Positions 55,890 through 64,000 of a DNA stretch of 64,000 bases are shown piece by piece; within the stretch, counting starts at the first letter, position 1; each line of letters starts with the position of its first letter. The notes under the pieces were generated by a model. It saw only the letters and a program-made list of their open reading frames with translations, had not been told where the DNA came from and made no database searches. A program made the translations under genes and the position numbers. Location: positions 24,941,977 through 25,005,976 of the forward strand of contig NC_092286.1 of assembly GCF_036320965.1 (NCBI RefSeq). Direction: 5' to 3'. This DNA comes from Panulirus ornatus (lineage: Eukaryota > Arthropoda > Malacostraca > Decapoda > Palinuridae).

Positions 55890-56350
55890 GACGGTGTGGG
55901 GGTGTGTGGGTGTGTGAGGGTGTGTGTGGGTGTGTGTGTGGGGGTGTGTGTGGGGGTGTGTGGGTGTGTGGGGGTGTGGGGGTGGAGGTGTGTGGGGGTG
56001 TGTGGGGGGTGTGTGGGGGTGTGGGGGTGTGTGGGGGGTGTGTGGGGGTGTGTGTGGGGGGGGTGTGTGTGGGGGTGTGTGTGGGGGTGTGTGAGGGTGT
56101 GTGTGGGGGGTGTGTGAGGGTGTGTGGGTGTGTGGGGGTGTGTGGGTGTGTGTGGGGGTGTGGGGGTGTGTGGGGGTGTGTGGGGGGTGTGTGTGTGGCT
56201 GTGTGGGGGTGTGTGTGGGGGTGTTGGGGTGTGTGGGGGTGTGTGTGTGGGGGTGTGTGGGGGTGTGTGGGGGTGTGTGTGGGGGTGTGTGGGGGTGTGT
56301 GGGGGTGTGTGTGGGGGTGTGTGGGGGTGTGTGTGGGGGTGTGGGGGTGG
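55890..56350 (+). repeat. G-rich GTGTGTGGGGG array
   Basis: About 460 bp of gtgtgtgggggtgtgtgggg with 3-7-base G runs separated by short gtgtgt loops. Strongly G-quadruplex-prone on the plus strand. Frames of more than 200 residues are low-complexity artefacts. Confidence 0.95.
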
Positions 56351-56950
56351 CGAGAAAGCCTCACCGCCCACCACGAACCATGTGTGGGGGAAGGTATTCG
56401 ACTGCCCCAAGTGTGGGGGGGAAGGAGGAGGGGGGAGGGGGGGTTCTACCGGGGGTGGGGGATTGTGGGGGAGTTGGGGGTGGGGGTTGGGGGGGGTCCT
56501 CCGCGTAAATGTTTGGCGGCGGAAGAGTTTTTCGCGCGCCAAATATATATATATATATTGGCGTTCATGTGTAGCCCCGTTGCTTCTGTTGATCTGTTGG
56601 CTGTCTGTTTACCTGTTGGCCATCCACACACACACACACAAAGGAGGCTACAGACTTTAAACTTCCCCCATCTTGGAAGGTTAAAAAAAAGAGAAGAGTA
56701 AGGGGTGACTTGATCAACATAGCCTCTTCAAGTTTCTGAAACAGATGAACAACGCAGAGAAGGGAACAGTAAACACACAGAGAACATAACACGAAACTGA
56801 GCACGAAACTTTTGGGTGGGAAACGATGACGTCATTAACTACTTTTGTGGTGTAAGAATGGTGGATGATGAATTGGACTGAGGTAACCCAGTAACTATGT
56901 ATTGGTCGTACGTGGATTTAAAAGGTTACATGAGAGAGAATAATGGAAAT
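56351..56950. other. Unique interval without a recognisable gene
   Basis: G-rich to 56510, then a short AT run (56541-56559) and a short CA run (56626-56641). A CRE palindrome tgacgtca lies at 56827-56834. The part 56725-56935 has weak similarity to 16700-16970. No gene called. Confidence 0.45.
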
Positions 56951-57329
56951 AATCACAATTGAGCGCGTGTGATCAAGTATATTGCTATGAGTCCACGGGG
57001 GGAAAATGAAACACGATAAGTTGCCAGGTGCACTTTCGTGTCATAATCACATCATCATCATCAGGGAGACACAAGAGAGAAATATAACAGTCAGTTGATA
57101 TACAACGAAGAGACGAAGCTACGACGCCATTTGGTAAACATGCGATTGTCCAAGAAATGTCTTAGATAGTCACTTGTTTACCAAATGGCGTCGTAGCTAC
57201 GTCTCTTCGTTGTATATCAACTGACTGTTATATTTATCTCTTGTCTCTCCCCTGATGATGTGATTATGACACGAAAGTGCACTTGGGAACTTATCGTGTT
57301 TCATATCCCCCGTGGACTCATAGGAATGA
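56951..57329. mobile_element. Palindromic foldback element (family A), most complete copy
   Basis: Left arm at about 56951-57142: aatcacaattgagcgcgtgt, gctatgagtccacgg, gtgcactttcgtgtcataat, cagttgatatacaacgaaga, ccatttggtaaacatg. Then a 32-bp loop (cgattgtccaagaaatgtct, tagatagtcact) and a right arm at 57175-57329 that reads back the complement to ctcataggaat. The arms are about 155 bp and over 90% complementary by eye. The left arm is longer, having the outer extension that other copies show on their right end. No transposase frame. It may be a foldback or MITE-like element, or a satellite-linked palindrome. I see no clear target-site duplication. Confidence 0.82.
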
Positions 57330-57436
57330 GAGAGAAAGTGTAAAAGATGAGGTTCCACGAGTGTAAAACCCTCTTCCACTGCATCACCACACCCTCCCTC
57401 ACCGCCACCACTCCCTCCTTCCCGGGCCTCACATCC

Positions 57437-57640
57437 TGAATGGCGGAATGGCATTGTTCAGTGGTCCCAACTATTCACCCCGGCCATCACCCTTCTCTTT
57501 ATATACCTCCCATATTGCTGGCACAACATTCCTGTTCAAGAATAGAATGTTTTCTCAAAGATATATCACCCCCCCCTTCACCAGCCAGCAATTTCTCTCC
57601 GGCGATAGAAATAGATGAATTATTATCGCTCGTCGCGTCC
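57437..57640 (+). mobile_element. Dispersed repeat family C, copy 2
   Basis: Matches 29805-29995: gaatggcggaatggcattgt then tcagtggt, ccccggccatcac, and ccagccagcaatttctctcc ... agatgaattattatc. The middle is diverged. Confidence 0.6.
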
Positions 57641-57980
57641 AGACAGACAAGACCTCCGTTTTCTAATGTAGATTGTAGAATAGTACATAGACAGTTCATT
57701 TTTTCATTGTAGATTTGATCCAATCTAATTCTGTTCCCTACAGACTTAGAGTTAACGTATAGAATGTGTATGAAAAGAAAAGAAAAAAGAAAGGGTCACT
57801 TGTCACTAAGAGGCTCCACGTCGACTCCCGTATAGCAATTCTCTGTGTTTTGTCTTAGCATTGTCTAACACACACCCCCTGAGGAATATGGAGTGGGACC
57901 CATGGCTGGAATGATGAGCCACTGGTGTGGCAATTCACCGCTTCCATGATCCATTCCCTCACGCATCGCTCCACCCACCA

Positions 57981-57986
<6 letters not shown>
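57641..57986. other. Unique interval without a recognisable gene
   Basis: No array, splice-bounded frame or RNA gene recognised. Confidence 0.4.

Positions 57987-58072
<86 letters not shown>
57987..58072. repeat. (CT)n microsatellite
   Basis: About 43 CT dinucleotides, followed by cagctcgg. Confidence 0.98.
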
Positions 58073-58075
<3 letters not shown>

Positions 58076-58124
58076 TCGGCAAACACCCTGTTGGGCCCTT
58101 TTGAACTGGCAGAGGAAACAAGCT

Positions 58125-58486
58125 GGCTTCTCCAGCACCACTTACCAGCCACTGAAGACGTCCAGCACCACTTAAAAGCCACTGAAGATGTCCAGCACCA
58201 CTTACCAGCCACTGAAGACGTCCAGCACCACTTACCAGCCACTAAAGACGTCCAACACCACTTACCAGCCACTGAAGACGTCCAACACCACTTACCAGCC
58301 ACTGAAGACGTCCAGCACCACTTACCAGCCACTGAAGACGTCCAACACCACTTACCAGCCACTGAAGACGTCCAGCACCACTTACCAGCCACTGAAGACG
58401 TCCAACACCACTTACCAGCCACTGAAGACGTCCAACACCACTTACCAGCCACTGAAGACGTCCAGCACCACTTACCAGCCACTACC
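58125..58486. repeat. Minisatellite, 30-bp unit, about 12 copies
   Basis: Units of gccactgaagacgtccagca then ccacttacca. The substitution cagcacc/caacacc alternates between units. Ten-codon frames are artefacts. Confidence 0.96.
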
Positions 58487-58904
58487 CACCCAACTTCACC
58501 ACGTCCACTGGGGAAAAAATATATCTATCTATCTTTCGTCTTAAGAACTTACAAAGTATATCTACTTTTTTCCCCACATTTAGATAATTTCATTATTTAC
58601 ATAATTTTGTGTAAAAAAAATATATATATTTTCCCACATTTGCCAATATTTCACAAATGTCTTTTTTTTTCCCACATAAAAAAAAGAGGGGAAAAAGTCC
58701 ACATTATTCAAGCCTCACAATTTTTCATCCACATTCACGATGCTTTTAGAAGACAGCTTCATCCGGGAAGAAAATGGGAAGACAATAGATGCTTTGTGGG
58801 CGACACACAAAGAAAACGGCGTGTTGGTTAGGACTCGAACCGAGACCCATCAGCGTGTGACAATGAAGGCCTGACGCATGTCGCCCCTCACGCGTTTAGT
58901 GGCT
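58487..58904. other. Unique interval, possible tRNA-like motif
   Basis: AT-rich, then at 58818-58885 a minus-strand ctcggttcgagtcctaacc (B-box-like) preceded by gaggggcgacatgcgtcagg. It is tRNA-like in outline but unfolded by me and unsupported by an A-box match. It may be another SINE remnant. Confidence 0.35.
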
Positions 58905-59575
58905 CCCTCCCACGCCTGGTCGACTGTCAGGGGGGGGGGGGGTTTCTCCCACGACTGGTCGACTGTCGGGGGGGGTGTTTCTCCCACGACTGGTCGACTG
59001 TCAGGGGGGTGTTTCTCCCACGACTGGTCGACTGTCAGGGGGGTGTTTCTCCCACGACTGGTCGACTGTCAGGGGGGTGTTTCTCCCACGACTGGTCGAC
59101 TGTCAGGGGGGTGGGGCTCTCCCACGACTGGTCGACTGTCAGGGGGGTGTTTCTCCCACGCCTGGTCGACTGTCAGGGGGGTGTTTCTCCCACGACTGGT
59201 CGACTGTCAGGGGGGTGTTTCTCCCACGCCCGGTCGACTGTCAGGGGGGTGTTTCTCCCACGCCTGGTCGACTGTCAGGGGGGTTTTCCCACGCCTGGTT
59301 GACAGTCAGGGGGCTCTCCCACGACAGGTCGACTGTCAGGGGGTGTTTTCCCACGCCTGGTCGACTGTCAGGGGGTTTCCCAAGACTGGTCGACTATCAA
59401 GGGGTTTCCTCCCACGCTTGGTCGACTGTCAGGGGGGTTTCTCCCACATTAGGTCGATTATAAGGATATTTCTCCCACGTTAGGTCGACTGTCAGGGGTT
59501 TTTTCCCACGTCTGGTCGACAATCAGGGGGTTTCTTCCACGCCTGGTCGATATATAGGCGGCTCCACACACGCCA
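58905..59575. repeat. Minisatellite, about 34-bp unit, about 19 copies
   Basis: Units of ctggtcgactgtcagggggg then tgtttctcccacga. The G run varies between units, and the right third is increasingly degenerate, passing into the next array. Confidence 0.94.
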
Positions 59576-60915
59576 ATTCGACCATCAGACCTCTCCTCCC
59601 ACGCTAGGTCGATAGTCGGGGGAAATCCTCTCCTGGTCGACAGATAGACGGCCCCTACCAGTCCTGGTCGATAGATAGACGGCCCCTACCAGTCCTGGTC
59701 GACAGCTAGACGGCCCCTACCAGTCCTGGTCGACAGCTAGATGGCCCCTACCAGTTCTGGTCGACAGCTAGATGGCCCCCTACCACTCCTGGTCGACAGC
59801 TAGACGGCCCGTACCAGTCCTGGTCGACAGCTAGACAGCCCCTACCAGTCCTGGTCGACAGCTAGACAGCCCCTACCAGTCCTGGTCGAAAGCTAGACAG
59901 CCCCTACCAGTCCTGGTCGACAGCTAGACCGCCCCTACCAGTCCTGGTCGACAGCTAGACGGCCCCTACCAGTCCTGGTCGACAGCTCGACGGCCCCTAC
60001 CAGTTCTGGTCGAGAGCTTGACGGCCCCTACCAGTCCTGGTCGACAGCTAGACAGCCCCTACCAGTCCTGGTCGACAGCTAGACCGCCCCTACCAGTCCT
60101 GGTCGACAGCTAGACCGCCCCTACCAGTCCTGGTCGACAGCTAGACAGCCCCTACCAGTCCTGGTCGACAGCTAGACGGCCCGTACCAGTCCTGGTCGAC
60201 AGCTAGACAGCCCCTACCAGTCCTGGTCGAAAGCTAGACAGCCCCTACCAGTCCTGGTCGAAAGCTAGACAGCCCCTACCAGTCCTGGTCGACAGCTAGA
60301 CGGCCCCTACCAGTCCTGGTCGACAGCTAGACGGCCCCTACCAGTCCTGGTCGACAGCTAGACGGCCCCTACCAGTCCTGGTCGACAGCTAGACGGCCCC
60401 TACCAGTCCTGTTCGACAGCTAGACGGCCCGTACCAGTCCTGGTCGACAGCTAGACGGCCCCTACCAGTCCTGGTCGACAGCTAGACGGCCCGTACCAGT
60501 CCTGGTCGACAGCTAGACAGCCCCTACAAGTCCTGGTCGACAGCTAGACGGCCCCTACCAGTCCTGGTCGACAGCTAGACCGCCCCTACCAGTCCTGGTC
60601 GACAGCTAGACCGCCCCTACCAGTCCTGGTCGACAGCTAGACGGCCCCTACCAGTCCTGGTCGACAGCTAGACAGCCCCTACCAGTCCTGGTCGACAGCT
60701 AGACAGCCCCTACCAGTCCTGGTCGACAGCTAGACAGCCCCTACCAGTCCTGGTCGACAGCTAGACGGCCCCTACCAGTCCTGGTCGACAGCTAGACGGC
60801 CCCTACCAGTCCTGGTCGACAGTTAGACGGCCCCTACCAGTCCTGGTCGACAGTTAGACGGCCCCTACCAGTCCTGGTCGACAGCTAGACCGCCCCTACC
60901 AGTCCTGGTCGACAA
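59576..60915. repeat. Minisatellite, 31-bp unit, about 42 copies
   Basis: Units of ccagtcctggtcgacagcta then gacggcccccta-type endings, with gacgg/gacag/gaccg variants. The left edge (59576-59690) is diverged. It shares ctggtcgac with the preceding array, and the two probably derive from each other. Confidence 0.96.
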
Positions 60916-60957
60916 AAGATATTTAGATAGATGATATCCATAAAGCAATTGGACATG

Positions 60958-60958
<1 letters not shown>

Positions 60959-61036
<78 letters not shown>
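60959..61036. repeat. (GA)n microsatellite
   Basis: About 39 GA dinucleotides. Confidence 0.97.
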
Positions 61037-61040
<4 letters not shown>

Positions 61041-61120
61041 AAGAGCATGAATGAAAAATAGGAAAATATTGAATTAAATGTAAATTGCTTTGATGTTGAT
61101 GTCTAAATATAACAGTGTAG

Positions 61121-61150
61121 CCGGGAGAGAGAGAGAGAGAGAGAGAGAGA
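61121..61150. repeat. (GA)n microsatellite
   Basis: About 15 GA dinucleotides. Confidence 0.93.
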
Positions 61151-61782
61151 CCCCCCAGATAGCGTGTCCAACTCTGGGGTTCTCCATAACAGCACATACC
61201 TCCCCCAACCCCCCCAGAGAAACTCACCCCCCCTTATCAACCCCAGAGACAGAGAATTTTTATATATAAATTCTTGTCCATTTATCAGTTTGCTATATAC
61301 ATTCACTTCACCTCTCGCGTGAATGTGTATACCTCATGTGTCTCCGTCCTATATACATTAGTCATGACGATGCTATTCAATGTATATATATATGATCGCC
61401 TTTCATCATCGTTCGCATCGCGTCGCTCCCCATCTACCACAAATATTATCTAGGTCATCTGGGTGGGAAGGGGGCGGCGATAAATGGGGATAATTTGGGG
61501 TTTATTTATCATTTATCTCTGGTTTCTCGGTAATTGCTAGATGGTGATTTAGTCCAATTCCATTTATCGGCTGTGAGTGTTGGATAATCGACTTTACTCT
61601 CATCACTCGTTTGATGTTCGCCATTCACTCGAAGTGTCTTTCTCTCTTCCACGTTCGAATCCCGGTTGGCGCAGCCCAGCCTGCACTCCCGTCCACAATC
61701 GCTGGCTCAGGCGCGTTCCTGCTCATGGTCAACACCCACACCCCGACCTGCAGCTGACTCTAGCCGCCATGTGCTCTCTGAG
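61151..61782. other. Unique interval with a SINE-like body
   Basis: At about 61650-61745 a gttcgaatcccggttggcgc then agcccagcctgca and ctggctcaggcgcgttcctg resemble the B-box and body of the candidate SINE at 44640-44880. The rest is unremarkable AT-rich sequence. No gene called. Confidence 0.4.
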
Positions 61783-62716
61783 TGACCCCTGACCTCTCCC
61801 CAACCCCTGACCTCGCCCCAACCCCTGACCTCGCTCCAACCCCTGACCTCTCCCCAACCCCTGACCTCGCCCCGACCCCTGACCTCGCCCCAACCCCTGA
61901 CCTCACCCCGACCCCTGACCTCTCCCCAACCCCTGACCTCTCCCCAACCCCTGACCTCGCCCCGACCCCTGACCTCGCCCCAACCCCTGACCTCTCCCCA
62001 ACCCCTGACCTCGCCCCAACCCCTGACCTCGCCCCGACCCCTGACCTCGCCCCGACCCCTGACCTCGCCCCGACCCCTGACCTCGCCCCGACCCCTGACC
62101 TCGCCCCGACCCCTGACCTCGCCCCAACCCCTGACCTCGCCCCAACCCCTGACCTCGCCCCGACCCCTGACCTCGCCCCGACCCCTGACCTCGCCCCAAC
62201 CCCTGACCTCTCCCCAACCCCTGACCTCGCCCCGACCCCTGACCTCGCCCCGACCCCTGACCTCGCCCCGACCCCTGACCTCGCCCCGACCCCTGACCTC
62301 GCCCCAACCCCTGACCTCGCCCCAACCCCTGACCTCTCCCCAACCCCTGACCTCGCCCCGACCCCTGACCTCGCCCCGACCCCTGACCTCGCCCCGACCC
62401 CTGACCTCGCCCCAACCCCTGACCTCGCCCCAACCCCTGACCTCGCCCCAACCCCTGACCTCGCCCCAACCCCTGACCTCGCCCCGACCCCTGACCTCGC
62501 CCCGACCCCTGACCTCGCCCCGACCCCTGACCTCGCCCCAACCCCTGACCTCGCCCCAACCCCTGACCTCGCCCCGACCCCTGACCTCGCCCCAACCCCT
62601 GACCTCGCCCCAACCCCTGACCTCTCCCCAACCCCTGACCTCGCCCCAACCCCTGACCTCACCCCAACCCCTGACCTCGCCCCGACCCCTGACCTCGCCT
62701 CAACCCCTGACCTGGC
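61783..62716. repeat. Minisatellite, 18-bp unit, about 52 copies
   Basis: Strictly 18-bp units of cccctgacctcgccccaa with a/g and tcg/tct variants. At six codons all frames are open on both strands (up to 445 residues). These are artefacts. Each unit has one TGACCT. The complementary strand is G-rich (gggg runs with 2- and 8-base spacers). Confidence 0.96.
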
Positions 62717-62834
62717 GTCGACCCCAGAAACCTGTCCACCTCTGGCTTCCTCCACCATCTCACCCGCTTCTCCATTACCATCCACTTCCCGTCCACTCTT
62801 GACACCATTCCTTCGTCTTTCATCTTTCTCGCTT
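62717..62834. other. Short unique interval
   Basis: Pyrimidine-rich. Nothing recognised. Confidence 0.35.
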
Positions 62835-62892
62835 CTTCTTCTTCTTCTTCTTCTTCTTCTTCTTCTTCTTCTTCTTCTTCTTCTTCTTCTTG
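62835..62892. repeat. (CTT)n microsatellite
   Basis: About 19 CTT trinucleotides. Confidence 0.97.
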
Positions 62893-63296
62893 TCTTCTTA
62901 ATTCGCCTGCCACGACACGTGTCTAGGGGCCTCCACCTTACCTCCTGCCAGCTCTCCAACATTATCTCCAACATTCCCCGTCGGTGACTCCACCTCTCCA
63001 CCAGGACCTTCCTTACTCCACCAGTCCTCCAACACTGGGCTGACCTCCCCCCCCCCCCCCCCTCATATGAGGGAACCATTTCTCCCTCTTTCTCCACTCG
63101 CCCAGTTAAACTTTCTTTTTAGAGAAATTCTGGTCCAATTTCCCTTGACGGGAGATAGAATTTCCACAGCCGTGGGTGGAACTACCAGTTAACTACCTGT
63201 AAAGTGATTACCTCATGTGATGTCGGGGGCTGATGGCCAGCAAGGCTAACAGACCCTCAGGCCAATAACTGGTGAAGAGATGGTGAGCCAGAGTGA
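62893..63296. other. Unique interval without a recognisable gene
   Basis: Contains a C homopolymer (63047-63062). No splice-bounded frame recognised. Confidence 0.4.
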
Positions 63297-63614
63297 GAGG
63301 TGGTGAGGGCTGGCCTCGCTGCTGGTGAGGGCTGCCTCGCTGCTGGTGAGGGCTGCCTCGCTGCTGGTGAGGGCTGCCTCGCTGCTGGTGAGGGCTGCCT
63401 TGCTGCTGGTGAGGGCTACCTCGCTGCTTGTGAGGGCTGCCTCGCTGCTGGTGAGGGCTGCCTCGCTGCTGGTGAGGGCTGCCTCGCTGCTGGTGAGGGC
63501 TGCCTCGCTGCTGGTGAGGGCTGCCTCGCTGCTGGTGAGGGCTGCCTTGCTGCTGGTGAGGGCTACCTCGCTGCTTGTGAGGGCTGGCTTCGCTGCTGGT
63601 GAGGGCTGGCTTGC
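63297..63614. repeat. Minisatellite, 21-bp unit, about 15 copies
   Basis: Units of ctggtgagggctgcctcgct plus g. A block of about six units ending in ttgctgctggtgagggctac is present twice (before 63420 and before 63567), which shows a duplication of several units at once. Confidence 0.95.
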
Positions 63615-63616
63615 TA

Positions 63617-63752
63617 GGTAACCATGGTGGTTACTAGGGTAGTGGCAAGGTAACCATGGTGATTACCAGGGTAGTGGCAAGGTAACCATGGTGGTTACCA
63701 GGGTAGTGGCAAGGTAACCATGGTGATTACCAGGGTAGTGGCAAGGTAACCA
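63617..63752. repeat. Minisatellite, about 32-bp unit, about 4 copies
   Basis: Units of ggtaaccatggtggttacca then gggtagtggcaa. ggtaacc and ggttacc are complementary arms around atggt. Confidence 0.93.
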
Positions 63753-64000
63753 TAGGTAACAATGGGATGGTAATTCGGTTATGACGTCATAGAGTAACCA
63801 AGCGATGAGTAATTAGGGTCAGTAATGGGGGGTTCGAAATTGGGTAAGAATTATAACCCTAAGTAACAGAATTGGTAACTATGAGAAGGGGAGTTAAGGC
63901 TGAAATTGGAATGGCTGACAGAATAAACACACGAAAAAAAGTTGAAATAGGATGTTAGGCTTGAAGTCATCGGTAAGTACAAGTCTATCACTTGAAATTG
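63753..64000. other. Unique interval at the right edge
   Basis: Holds a 10-bp perfect palindrome atgacgtcat (CRE) at 63781-63790. No gene recognised before the window ends. Confidence 0.4.

Noticed and set aside
58818..58885. Possible functional tRNA gene (minus strand, ggttcgagtcc)
   Set aside because: The A box and acceptor stem could not be matched by eye, so it is more likely a SINE or chance. A tRNA covariance search would settle it.
61760..63097. 445-codon Arg/Gly/Val repeat protein (minus) or 401-codon Pro/Asp repeat protein (plus)
   Set aside because: Both arise from an 18-bp satellite that is open in every frame, and the flanks are low-complexity.

Overview
This is a eukaryotic genomic window dominated by tandem repeats. 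By my hand tally about half of its bases lie in roughly 50 minisatellite arrays, and several kilobases more are microsatellite. The remaining sequence holds relics of one APE-type non-LTR retrotransposon family, two other dispersed repeat families flanked by (AT)n tracts, tRNA-derived SINE pieces and a few short unique islands. There are no operons, Shine-Dalgarno sites or dense bacterial-style reading frames. The extreme microsatellite load, the retrotransposon family, TTAGG-type interstitial motifs and the SINE types fit an arthropod. I infer a decapod crustacean (crab, lobster or shrimp), but the sequence alone does not prove it.

Layout. 1-11.9 kb: minisatellites of 24, 42, 31, 27, 22 and about 34 bp, plus two minus-strand exon candidates (3114-3365 and 11083-11665). 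Their splice sites are in compatible phase, so they look like successive exons of one unidentified gene. 12-16.6 kb: 22/26, 21, 33 and 32 bp arrays and a dispersed repeat. 17.0-21.6 kb: an unusual block in which one minisatellite lies on both sides, in opposite orientation, of a GATAAT satellite with scrambled parts. 21.6-24.0 kb: 20 and 27 bp arrays. 25.7-30 kb: a retrotransposon relic, an array that amplifies part of a tRNA-derived SINE, and SINE and palindromic-element copies. 31-37.3 kb: arrays of 36, 46-49, 13, 19 and 26 bp. 37.5-47.5 kb: CA/GT and AT tracts, then arrays of 33, 39, 30, 30, 23, 39, about 57, 28 and 21 bp, often abutting. 47.9-50.8 kb: the longest retrotransposon copy. 50.8-56.4 kb: arrays of 41, 26, 31 and 25 bp, a unique island with a perfect nuclear-receptor DR1, a 99-bp plus-strand exon candidate, and a G-rich GT array. 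57-64 kb: the most complete palindromic element, then arrays of 30, 34, 31, 18, 21 and 32 bp.

Almost all long open frames are repeat artefacts. A unit whose length is a multiple of three, or which lacks stops in several phases, stays open for hundreds of codons, often on both strands. Only three short segments (3114-3365 minus, 11083-11665 minus, 54774-54872 plus) combine non-repetitive coding-like sequence with splice-site consensus, and I could assign none of them to a named gene. The retrotransposon frames are broken and inactive here.

I found no convincing new multi-gene system. The observations most worth checking are the two-exon gene model, the foldback element family and its link to (AT)n tracts, the inverted satellite block with its degraded centre, the SINE-to-satellite conversion, and nuclear-receptor half-sites in an island and in several arrays.
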